Assembly: GCA_018969295.1 (NCBI GenBank)
Contig: JAGWYN010000027.1
Coordinates: forward strand, 1-60,505
Length of the DNA stretch: 60,505 bases
Direction of reading: 5' to 3'
Source of the DNA: Chloroflexota bacterium
Lineage (GTDB): Bacteria > Chloroflexota > Anaerolineae > Caldilineales > Caldilineaceae
The notes under the pieces are model-generated. The model was not told the DNA's origin. It saw only the letters and a list, made by a program, of their open reading frames with translations, and ran no database searches. This document shows positions 17,857 to 25,425 of this stretch, piece by piece. The position numbers and the translations under genes are program-made. Positions within the stretch are counted from its first letter, which is position 1. Every line of letters begins with the position of its first letter.

Positions 17857-18748
17857 TCTTGTTCTTCTTTGGATGTTGGCCTGTGTTCTGTTGATCGGAT
17901 TCGCACTCTGGGGCCTGTCACGTGTGCGAACCGTGCGCGACAACCACGTCGCAGTCGTCGAACACAAAATAGACGCTTCCTTACGGTTCGTCACGTCACG
18001 AACGTATTGGCTGTCCCTCTTCGAACAAGAGATCGGTCAACTGGACACATCCTCCAAAGAAGGCGAGTTGCGTCTCACCGAATTCACCTACAGCGGCATC
18101 AACGTCACCCTCCCCGTCAAGTATCGCTATCAGCTCGATCCAAAACAGATGGACAGGAAGGATCTCATCGCCATCCTTCAGAAATACAAAGAATCGGCCA
18201 TCTCCAGCGCTGACCAACGCCAGTTCAGCAGAATCTTAGAGGCAGTGCTTCAAGAGGTCGTCAGCGAGCTGAAGCCAGCCCACCCCAATTTCCCCCCAGA
18301 GACAACCGATATCCAGGAACTGCTCAGCCCCTTCAAAGGTGCCAGCGAAGCAAAATTTCGTCGACGATTCGCCCAACTCGCCCAGTCTGCGCTCCAAAAA
18401 GAGGGTGTCCTGATCAAGAACGCCATCACCCTCGACGAACCGATCCTGCCAGAAGAGATCACAGCCGCCCATCAAGACAGGATCAGCGCCCATTTTGCGA
18501 GCGAAAGCCAGAAAAATTCTATTGAACGTTTGCGTCAAGCGGTGCCCGATCTGCCGACAGAGCACTTCGTTCAACTTGTGCAGGATGTCCACAATCCGCC
18601 CCAAAAAGTTGTGTATCGCGCTGCCCCTCCCCAACGGGCCAACCCGCATCTGGCGCAGACCGATCCCCCCGCCCCCGATCTGCCGACAGAAGCGCCGTAC
18701 ACATTCGATCTCCCGCTCACCGACGCAATCATGGTCACCCTCAAATAA
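17849..18748 (+). CDS. Band-7/SPFH-like membrane-anchored protein
   Basis: This is a 299-residue protein with an N-terminal membrane anchor (about 4-25, LVLLWMLACVLLIGFALWGL) followed by a beta-rich region that starts VRDNHVAVVEHKIDASLRF. Its placement resembles the start of a band-7 domain after the membrane segment. A helical middle and a Pro-rich tail follow. Similarity is weak, so the family call is tentative. The ATG at 17849 lies inside the end of the ATPase gene (ATGTCTGA overlap), so expression is coupled. A clearer SPFH protein is encoded at 28631-29827. Confidence 0.45.
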   Translation: MSDLVLLWMLACVLLIGFALWGLSRVRTVRDNHVAVVEHKIDASLRFVTSRTYWLSLFEQEIGQLDTSSKEGELRLTEFTYSGINVTLPVKYRYQLDPKQMDRKDLIAILQKYKESAISSADQRQFSRILEAVLQEVVSELKPAHPNFPPETTDIQELLSPFKGASEAKFRRRFAQLAQSALQKEGVLIKNAITLDEPILPEEITAAHQDRISAHFASESQKNSIERLRQAVPDLPTEHFVQLVQDVHNPPQKVVYRAAPPQRANPHLAQTDPPAPDLPTEAPYTFDLPLTDAIMVTLK

Positions 18749-18764
18749 CGGGCGCACGGCAAAG

Positions 18765-19808
18765 CTACTCGTCCACACCCCCATAGCGGCGCTGCCATTC
18801 CGCCAGGATCCGGTTCAAATTCGCAGCTGTCCAGGGGATGTCCGGCTCGTACAGCTGGCTTTCCAGCTGTGCAGGAAAACCACCTGCAGGAGGAGAAAAT
18901 CCAGTCTCCACACCGGTGACCCCAGATCGACGCGCATACAGCCGCATCGCGATTTCGCTGATCGACCAGTCCAGAAATGTCTGCGCCGCAGGATGGACAG
19001 GGTTTCTGCGCACCAACGCGTTCGCCAAGAGATCCCAGCCAACCCCATCTTCCAGATATACAAAACGGACATTCGGCATCCCAGCAAAATAACGAGCCAC
19101 CGCAATCGGATACTCCCCGAGGCCTGCCTGGAGACACGCCTCTTCGTCGCTCGCCGCATACATCCCAATGTTTTTGTGCAGCTCGTCCAGATACTGCCAT
19201 CCCCCTTGCTCGCCGTAGATGTCCAACACGGTCATCACAAAAATCAGCCCGGCCGGCGAATCGACCGGGTCCGGCATCACAAGGCTGCGACGGTACACTG
19301 GATCGAGCAGATCCGATACTCTGGCCGGCACCGTTGGATAGCGCGCCCGATTGATCGTTTCACTGACACACAACGCCGAAATCGCCAGATTGGTGCCCAC
19401 CCAGTGCGGCAACGGGCGAGGGTCTCGCAAGTGCGCACGAACCCGCTCCAATCCCTGCGGCGCATAGGGAAGCAACAGGTCGCCCCACTCAAAGAGCAAC
19501 ATCGTGGTCACCGGCACCCCCCAGATGACATCAGCCTGAGGCGCAGCCTGTTCTGCATACAACCGCTGACGCAACGTCCCCAGCGGAAGGCTGACCAGCT
19601 CTACGGCAACCTCCGGGTAGGCCACTGCAAAATCAGCCAGATAGTAGGCCGCTTCCCCCTCGCTCAGCGCTGTGTAGACGGTCAGAGGCTCTGGGGCACC
19701 TTCCCCCCACCCCAACCTACACCCTGCCAAGAGAAACAGGGAGCCCACCACAACTACAACCCGGTGTACCCACATCTGCGTCAAAATTTTGTTCTCCCCC
19801 GCACGCAT
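18765..19808 (-). CDS. ABC transporter solute-binding lipoprotein (iron/polyamine-type, family 1)
   Basis: This is a 347-residue lipoprotein. The ATG at 19808 is chosen because AAGGAGG lies 6 bases upstream. A signal VVVVVGSLFLLAGC ends in a lipobox, so the protein should be lipid-anchored outside the membrane. The body reads LTVYTALSEGEAAYYLADFA, then QADVIWGVPVTTML and FVMTVLDIYGEQGGWQYL, the pattern of Fbp/AfuA-like extracellular binding proteins for ferric iron or related ligands. No permease or ATPase for it is nearby, so its ligand and partners are unknown; it may be an orphan or serve as a sensor. It is divergent from the gene at 20100, with an unusual repeat-rich region between. Confidence 0.75.
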   Translation of the reverse strand: MRAGENKILTQMWVHRVVVVVGSLFLLAGCRLGWGEGAPEPLTVYTALSEGEAAYYLADFAVAYPEVAVELVSLPLGTLRQRLYAEQAAPQADVIWGVPVTTMLLFEWGDLLLPYAPQGLERVRAHLRDPRPLPHWVGTNLAISALCVSETINRARYPTVPARVSDLLDPVYRRSLVMPDPVDSPAGLIFVMTVLDIYGEQGGWQYLDELHKNIGMYAASDEEACLQAGLGEYPIAVARYFAGMPNVRFVYLEDGVGWDLLANALVRRNPVHPAAQTFLDWSISEIAMRLYARRSGVTGVETGFSPPAGGFPAQLESQLYEPDIPWTAANLNRILAEWQRRYGGVDE

Positions 19809-19900
19809 CTTGCCCCTCCTTGAACAACACCGCCTGAGACCCCATCCCTGCGCGGGTCGCCGCATCCAACTGACGCTCAGCTGACAACTCGTCTGGTAAC

Positions 19901-19934
19901 CTGATGGCAGTCTGATGGATCGGACTGCCATCAG
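19901..19934. repeat. 12-bp inverted repeat in the divergent intergenic region
   Basis: CTGATGGCAGTC (19901-19912) is exactly repeated in inverse as GACTGCCATCAG (19923-19934), 10 bases apart. It lies between the divergent starts at 19808 and 20100, a position suited to an operator or to a terminator-like hairpin. No regulator gene adjoins it. Confidence 0.7.
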
Positions 19935-19952
19935 GCTGCCACTTTGCCGCAC

Positions 19953-20004
19953 ATGCGGGCACGGTATGCGGGCACGGTATGCGGGCACGGTATGCGGGCA
20001 CGGT
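19953..20004. repeat. Four exact copies of a 13-bp tandem repeat
   Basis: ATGCGGGCACGGT is repeated four times without spacers. It lies just upstream of the two -10 boxes of the gene at 20100. The 13-bp period is not a codon multiple, so the repeat is unlikely to be coding; a protein-binding array or slippage-prone spacer is possible. Confidence 0.9.
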
Positions 20005-20032
20005 GGCCGCGACCCCAGAAGGCACGCTTCTA

Positions 20033-20063
20033 TGCTACAATACTGCGGGAAGAATGCTACAAT
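20033..20063 (+). promoter_or_regulatory. Two extended -10 boxes in tandem
   Basis: ATGCTACAATAC occurs twice, 22 bases apart, giving TGcTACAAT at 20033-20041 and 20055-20063. Both are TG-extended -10 boxes and could start transcription of the gene at 20100. No good -35 boxes are seen. Confidence 0.5.
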
Positions 20064-20099
20064 ACAGTACAACCGTCAGCAAGGGTAGAAACTGACACA

Positions 20100-21833
20100 A
20101 TGTTCTCACTGGCTATCGTAGGAGGATCTCTGTGGATAGGCGTACGCGTCTATCAACAGTTTGCAGCGACAGCGCCCCCCCCACAACCTTTGGTCACCCA
20201 TCTGCTTTTTCCGCAGTTCGAACCGTTTCTGGCACAGCAGAGCCGGACAGATTCAGCACAGAACTCCTTGGCCAGGCAGTTCCACAGGATTTTTCCTCCT
20301 GTGTTTGCATCGCAGCCCCCCCAACATGAGGTAAACCTTGCTGTAGCAGCTTGTGGGTTGACAGCAGCCGGTCTGCTGCTGTCACCGGTGCTGGGCCTGG
20401 CCGGAAACCTGCTGGTCGTTGTGTTGGAGTGGCCGGCATGGGTCAAAACGGTGGAGATGTTGCGCTCCGAGCGTCAACTCTCCACCGCCTGCCTGCGCCC
20501 GGCCATGCACTGCCTGCTGTTTGTCGCAAACAGAGGAGTTTTCAGTGCCATCGATGTGTTGTTGAGCGCCCTGGACCGACAGCGGCTCTACGCGGCCGAA
20601 ACACAGATTCTCCGCCGGTGCACCCAGCTCACACTGGAAATGCAGCAGCGAGAGTCCCCCTACGCTCAGGATGACAGCTGTGTCACCTTCACCGCAGGAG
20701 AACAGATACGGGTCAACGGCGTGGTCCTCCAAGGTACCGGTCTGGTCGAGCGGGACTCCGGTCCGTCTCGACAGACGGCTGTCCTCTCTGCCTGCGATCG
20801 GATCCAGCCCGGCGACCTGCTGGTCGCTGGCACGCTGCAAGTACACGTCAAACCACCAGACAGTTGCCTGCTTACACATCCCCTCTCCCCCCTCCAGATG
20901 GAGCAGGCCCATCTCACCCGCGTCGACGAGATGACAGCGCTGCTCGTCGGGTTGGGCGCCTTGGCCACCCTCCTGGCTGGCCCGCTCACAGGTGCTGCTG
21001 TGCTGAGCGCTCAGTTTGGCGACAACCTGGAGACGCTGCTCCAGCTGGCACAACGCCAATTTTTTCTGCTGGCCCGCTCGCAACAACTCTGGATCCGAGA
21101 TATCTACGTGCTGGAACAGCTCAGCCGGCTAGATGCCGTGCTGTTGTCCGCAGATCTCTTGGATCGGCCTCAGATTTTCCAGCTGCTCGACGGGCTGCGC
21201 CAGCGCGGGGTGACTGCGTTCTACACCCTGACCGACACCCTGACCGACACCCAACTACACCGAGCCCAGCAGTTGGGCATCGACCTCCTCCCAACAGAGC
21301 AGGCGGGCCTGCCCGCCTGTCTGGATGCGCTGCTGGCCCGCCACACTTGTCTGGGGTTTGTGGGCGCTGGCGCAGCGGACTGGCTGCTCTGGTCCTCTGT
21401 AAATTTGTCTGTCACCTGCGGTCGCCCGCTCAACCCGATGCTGCCAGCCAGCGTCCAGATCGACGACGATCTGAACAAACTGTGCATGCTCCTCGATCTA
21501 GGGCGCGACTACGCACAGATCCGCCGCCACATCTGGCGTACAACGCTGCTCCCAGGCTGGGCTGGGCTGGCCGGCACCCTCCTTCCATCCCGAGGATTTG
21601 CCTTTTCGATCGTCGTAAAAATTTTTGCCGGTCCAGCAGCCGTCGACCGGCTGCTGGCGATCGGAGAACAAGAACGCCCCACCACACAAAAAACCCGCAA
21701 AAAATCGCCCTCCCCTTCAACACAAAGACGACGGAGCCCTGCACCGCAGCACGCTCCTCTCCGCCGGAAAACGCAGACACCCTTCCCCTTCCTGGATTCG
21801 CTCATGGCACCCACGTTGGCTGCCGGCACTTAA
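20100..21833 (+). CDS. P-type-ATPase-like protein without the phosphorylation motif
   Basis: This is a 577-residue protein with the skeleton of a heavy-metal-type P-type ATPase. A helical membrane pair starts at about 78 (HEVNLAVAACGLTAAGLLLS). An actuator-like domain follows (FTAGEQIRVNGVVLQGTGLV ... GDLLVAGTLQVHV) with GPSRQT where the TGES loop should be. More helices and QLWIRDIYVLEQLSRLDAVL lead to SADLL in the place of DKTGT. LGFVGAGAADW stands where GDGINDS is expected. With the acceptor Asp-Lys-Thr-Gly lost it cannot be a normal pump. The start is set by the first ATG after the promoters. It heads a run of peptide-export genes, so a non-pumping role in that system is inferred. The C-terminus is Lys/Arg/Pro-rich. 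Confidence 0.65.
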   Translation: MFSLAIVGGSLWIGVRVYQQFAATAPPPQPLVTHLLFPQFEPFLAQQSRTDSAQNSLARQFHRIFPPVFASQPPQHEVNLAVAACGLTAAGLLLSPVLGLAGNLLVVVLEWPAWVKTVEMLRSERQLSTACLRPAMHCLLFVANRGVFSAIDVLLSALDRQRLYAAETQILRRCTQLTLEMQQRESPYAQDDSCVTFTAGEQIRVNGVVLQGTGLVERDSGPSRQTAVLSACDRIQPGDLLVAGTLQVHVKPPDSCLLTHPLSPLQMEQAHLTRVDEMTALLVGLGALATLLAGPLTGAAVLSAQFGDNLETLLQLAQRQFFLLARSQQLWIRDIYVLEQLSRLDAVLLSADLLDRPQIFQLLDGLRQRGVTAFYTLTDTLTDTQLHRAQQLGIDLLPTEQAGLPACLDALLARHTCLGFVGAGAADWLLWSSVNLSVTCGRPLNPMLPASVQIDDDLNKLCMLLDLGRDYAQIRRHIWRTTLLPGWAGLAGTLLPSRGFAFSIVVKIFAGPAAVDRLLAIGEQERPTTQKTRKKSPSPSTQRRRSPAPQHAPLRRKTQTPFPFLDSLMAPTLAAGT

Positions 21834-21856
21834 GACTGCCGGGGAGAGACCCACCT

Positions 21857-22330
21857 ATGCACTTCAGCCGCACAACCCGCGCCCTCAACAGCCGTCAGCC
21901 GTTCACCCTGGCCGGCAGCCTGTTGTTGGCATTGGCGCTTTTGGTCGCGTGGCTGCTCTGGTTTTTTGGAGCTTCTGTGCCCATTACCGTCAACGCACGT
22001 ATCGTCGAGACCACCGGAGACGGCTATGTACGGGCCGTGATCTCCCCTACACTCGCGTCCTCGATCGCAGCCGGACAGACAGCGCTGCTCTCCTTTCCCA
22101 GTGCACCGAACGCCCACACTGTGCCCGCCACTGTCGTGGCTGTTTCCCCAGGGGCCACCGAAACGGTCACCGAATTGTACGCTGAACTGAGCTTTGCCAA
22201 CGCAGACCTCTTTACCCAGCAGCTGACCGGCCAGGCCACCATTGTGGTGGAACGCGTCTCGCCCGCACTCTCTTTTTTGCGGGCAACCGGTCAGTTCATC
22301 GACGCAGCCCCCATCTCTTTTCAGCGATGA
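21857..22330 (+). CDS. Short HlyD-like membrane fusion protein
   Basis: This is a 157-residue protein. The ATG has GGGGAGAGA upstream, 23 bases after the preceding stop. It has one N-terminal membrane span (about 17-40, LAGSLLLALALLVAWLLWFF) and then a beta region of the kind VNARIVETTGDGYVRAVISP, TALLSFPSA and VPATVVAVSPGATE, like the barrel part of NHLM-type HlyD proteins. It lacks the long coiled-coil hairpin of ordinary HlyD. The stop overlaps the next start as ATGA, so it is tightly coupled to the C39 exporter. Its place in front of that exporter supports the adaptor role. Confidence 0.6.
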   Translation: MHFSRTTRALNSRQPFTLAGSLLLALALLVAWLLWFFGASVPITVNARIVETTGDGYVRAVISPTLASSIAAGQTALLSFPSAPNAHTVPATVVAVSPGATETVTELYAELSFANADLFTQQLTGQATIVVERVSPALSFLRATGQFIDAAPISFQR

Positions 22331-25086
22331 GCCCAGCAATGACCGCCACAACACGCCCCTCCCAACGTTTCCTGGCCCCGGAAGTCGTTCAGACTTCTAC
22401 AATGGACTGCGGACCAGCCACCCTGAAATGCCTGCTCGAAGGGTTCGGTGTCGCCGCCAGCTATGGACGCCTGCGCGAGGCCTGCCAGACCGATGTCGAT
22501 GGCACCTCGATCGACACGATCGAAGATGTGGCCCAACAGCTGGGTCTGCACGCCGAACAGCTGCTGCTGCCCGAAGATCATCTGCTGCTGCCTGTCGCCG
22601 AAGCATTGCCCGCCCTGGTCGTGGCTCGCCTGCCTTCCGGTGCCCCCCATTTCGTCGTCGTCTGGAACTGCGTGGGAACCTTTGTACAGGTGATGGATCC
22701 GGCGCATGGCCGACGCTGGCTACCCCAACAGCAGCTCCTCGCTATGCTGCATCTCCACAGCCTGCTTCTCCCGACAACAGCGTGGCGCGACTGGGCCCTC
22801 ACAGCCGGATTTCAGGCCCCGCTGCGCGCCCGCCTGACCCAGCTGGTGGGTTCCGCACCACAAGCCCAGACCCTTCTGGACACAGCAGCCACAGACCCCA
22901 CCTGGCGTTCGCTGGCTGGCCTGGATGCCGCCGCCCGCATGGCTGCCACCCTGACACGGGCTCGCGCTCTGCAGCGCGGCCCCGAACTCCAACGCTTCCT
23001 GACCAGCCTGCTCCAGCAGGTGCAACAGAGCGGCGACACAGACCTGCGCTCCCTCATCCCTGCACGTTACTGGCGGGCTCACCCCACCTACACCTCAGAC
23101 GATTCGCTCGTGCTGAGCGGAGCGGTGATCGTGCGTGTGCGCGGCCGACTCGAACGCACAGCAGACCAGCCGCCGCCCTCCCCAGACAGCCCCGCACCCC
23201 ACACCCCGCTTTCCCCCCAACTGGCAGCAGCCCTGACAGAACCTCCGATCCACCCACTCTCCGAACTCTGGCGGATCATCCGCAGCGATGGGCTGTGGAC
23301 CCCCGCCACGGTCGGACTGGCGCTGCCACTCGCCAGCGCCGCCGTCCTGATCGAAGCGTTCCTGCTGCGCGGGCTGATCCAGATCGGCAGCCAGCCAGAT
23401 CTGGCTGGAACACAACAGGCCCTGTGGCTGGCCGTACCTCTCTTTGCTGTTGTAATGCTCCTCTTGGAAATCCCGATCGCCGCCGCCACCTTGCAGATGG
23501 GCCGCCACCTGGAAATCCGCCTGCGCGTCGCCCTGCTCGAAAAAATGCCCCGCCTCAACCACCGCTATTTTCATAGCCGACTCCTCTCCGATCTCGCCGG
23601 CCATGCACACAGCCTGCGCTCGATCCGGACCGCACCAGAGCTGGGCGTTCGGCTGCTGCGCACAGGGTTCCAGCTGATTTTGACGACCCTGGGGCTGGTG
23701 CTGCTCTCCCCCGCCAGCCTGCTGCCAGCCGTGCTGGCAGCAGCCACGGCGCTCGTCGGCAACTGGCTGGCACAACCCCTCCTCAACGAAGTGGGGGCAC
23801 GCGTCAGCACGCAAACCAGCGTGCTCAGCCGTTTTTACTTGGACGGCCTACTGGGGCTCGTGCCGCTGCGCGCCCACGGCGCCGAAAAATCCTTGCGCAG
23901 CGAGCACGAAGAACACCTCGTTGCCTGGATGCGCGCTTCACTCCACTATTTTGACCTGACGACCCTCTTTCATGCCGGCCAGACGCTGCTCAGCACCCTC
24001 TGTACAATCTGGATCGTGTTGGCCTATCTGACCGACAACGGGGAGGTCAGCGGGGTGCTGCTGGTCCTTTACTGGGCCCTCACCCTCCCCATCCTGTCCA
24101 CAACCCTGGCCGAACTGACCAGACAATACCCACACCATCACACCCGAATGGTACGCCTGACCGAACCTTTGCGGGCACCCGACGAAGAGGCAGGATCCCT
24201 TGCAGCCCAACCCACCAGTCCCACAGAAAAAATCCCGGCAACTCCCAACCCGCTGCCAGGCGTCGCCGTACACCTGCACGAAGCCTCTGTCACGGCAGGC
24301 GGCCATTCGATTCTGCACAACGTCACGCTCACCTTGCAGAGCAACGAACATGTCGCCGTCGCCGGTGCCTCCGGAGCAGGCAAATCGACTTTGGCAGGAC
24401 TGTTGTTGGGCTGGCATCGCCCCATCTCTGGCTCCGTGCAGATCGACGGCAATGAACTGACCCCAGCCATCTTGCCCGCACTGCGCAGGACGACAGCCTG
24501 GATCGACCCGGCTGTGCAGCTTTGGAATCGCTCTTTGCTAGAAAATCTGCGCTACGGAAATCTGGCCGACACAGCCCCCCTGAGCGATATCCTGGAACTG
24601 GCCGACCTCTACCAGCTCATCGAACGGCTGCCGAACGGACTCCAGAGCTCGCTCGGCGAGGGCGGGGCGCTGGTCTCAGGGGGGGAAGGCCAACGGGTAC
24701 GGCTGGGACGCGCCCTCTTTCGCCCTGGCGTACGACTGGCCATTTTGGATGAACCGTTTCGTGGGCTGGACCGCTCACAGCGCCGCGAGCTGCTGACCCG
24801 CGCACGACAACACTGGCGGCAAAGCACGCTGATCTGCATCACACACGATATCAGCGAGACACGCAGCTTCGATCGAGTCCTGGTCGTCGACCAGGGCCGC
24901 ATCGTCGAAGACGACACACCGGCGGCGCTGGCCGCCCGGCCAGATTCTCACTACAGCAAACTGTTGGCCGCCGAACAGGCAGTCCGGACCACCCTGTGGG
25001 AAGGGGCGGAGTGGCGGCACCTCTGGATCGAGGAGGGCCGTCTGCAAGAAATGCCCTCAGCCACGCACCAATACCGTCCTAACTAA
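22327..25086 (+). CDS. Peptidase-containing ABC exporter (C39 peptidase, NHLM ABC1 type)
   Basis: This is a 919-residue exporter. The N-terminal C39 peptidase has Gln22, Cys28 in VQTSTMDCGPATL, His108 in GAPHFVVVW and Asp124 in VMDPAHG, the full catalytic set that cuts leader peptides after double-glycine-type sites. A long transmembrane region (about 320-600) and an ABC ATPase follow, with Walker A GASGAGKST (680-688), signature VSGGEGQRV (783-791) and Walker B LAILDEP (804-810). It should process and export a peptide. The start overlaps the HlyD-like stop by 4 bases; a second ATG four codons on is also possible. The precursor candidate lies 128 bases downstream. Residues between the peptidase and the membrane region are longer than in simple bacteriocin exporters. 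Confidence 0.85.
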   Translation: MSPAMTATTRPSQRFLAPEVVQTSTMDCGPATLKCLLEGFGVAASYGRLREACQTDVDGTSIDTIEDVAQQLGLHAEQLLLPEDHLLLPVAEALPALVVARLPSGAPHFVVVWNCVGTFVQVMDPAHGRRWLPQQQLLAMLHLHSLLLPTTAWRDWALTAGFQAPLRARLTQLVGSAPQAQTLLDTAATDPTWRSLAGLDAAARMAATLTRARALQRGPELQRFLTSLLQQVQQSGDTDLRSLIPARYWRAHPTYTSDDSLVLSGAVIVRVRGRLERTADQPPPSPDSPAPHTPLSPQLAAALTEPPIHPLSELWRIIRSDGLWTPATVGLALPLASAAVLIEAFLLRGLIQIGSQPDLAGTQQALWLAVPLFAVVMLLLEIPIAAATLQMGRHLEIRLRVALLEKMPRLNHRYFHSRLLSDLAGHAHSLRSIRTAPELGVRLLRTGFQLILTTLGLVLLSPASLLPAVLAAATALVGNWLAQPLLNEVGARVSTQTSVLSRFYLDGLLGLVPLRAHGAEKSLRSEHEEHLVAWMRASLHYFDLTTLFHAGQTLLSTLCTIWIVLAYLTDNGEVSGVLLVLYWALTLPILSTTLAELTRQYPHHHTRMVRLTEPLRAPDEEAGSLAAQPTSPTEKIPATPNPLPGVAVHLHEASVTAGGHSILHNVTLTLQSNEHVAVAGASGAGKSTLAGLLLGWHRPISGSVQIDGNELTPAILPALRRTTAWIDPAVQLWNRSLLENLRYGNLADTAPLSDILELADLYQLIERLPNGLQSSLGEGGALVSGGEGQRVRLGRALFRPGVRLAILDEPFRGLDRSQRRELLTRARQHWRQSTLICITHDISETRSFDRVLVVDQGRIVEDDTPAALAARPDSHYSKLLAAEQAVRTTLWEGAEWRHLWIEEGRLQEMPSATHQYRPN

Positions 25087-25106
25087 CGTTTGGCTGACGC
25101 ACCCTG

Positions 25107-25115
25107 TGCTACAAT
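25107..25115 (+). promoter_or_regulatory. Extended -10 box of the precursor peptide gene
   Basis: TGcTACAAT lies 98 bases before the precursor start, in the only sizeable gap of the export locus. It is the same box as the two ahead of the gene at 20100, which suggests that both promoters are read by the same sigma factor. An internal promoter would allow excess precursor over exporter. Confidence 0.5.
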
Positions 25116-25213
25116 GGTTTTTATGTTCGTCGTCTCAAACAAAACGTAGAGATTGAAGAACACCCAAGCAAAATTTGTTGTCAAAATCTTGTCAATTCAA
25201 AAAGAGGACTCTC

Positions 25214-25414
25214 ATGAACCAACAGCTCACATCTTCCCCGGTTACTCCATCCGCTGTCCAGCCCGGCCTGCGGGTCCGCACCGCCCTGCGCGCGGGAGCA
25301 GGCAATCCGATAGAAGAAACCGTTGACTCGGTGCAAAGCTGGCTGCAGGATCTGTGGGCGTCTGTCTCAGGCGCAGTGTCCAATACACCGGACAGCTCTG
25401 CACAAAGCAGCTAA
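25214..25414 (+). CDS. Candidate exported peptide precursor (66 residues)
   Basis: The gene lies between the two ABC exporters, with AGAGGA 7 bases upstream of its ATG and its own promoter. An ATG 39 bases earlier lacks a site. The N-terminal part is Ser/Thr/Pro-rich and then reads GLRVRTALRAGAG (18-30), ending in a Gly-Ala-Gly that a C39 peptidase could cut. The rest, NPIEETVDSVQSWLQDLWAS and VSGAVSNTPDSSAQSS, has no Cys, two Trp and an amphipathic-helix pattern about 37-55. No lanthionine, cyclodehydratase or radical-SAM gene is near, so the product is either unmodified or modified from elsewhere. The precursor role is inferred from position and size; the family is not recognised. Confidence 0.6.
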   Translation: MNQQLTSSPVTPSAVQPGLRVRTALRAGAGNPIEETVDSVQSWLQDLWASVSGAVSNTPDSSAQSS

Positions 25415-25425
25415 GCTTACCCCAC

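Noticed and set aside
19953..20004. CRISPR array
   Set aside because: The 13-bp units are directly adjacent without spacers and no cas gene is present.
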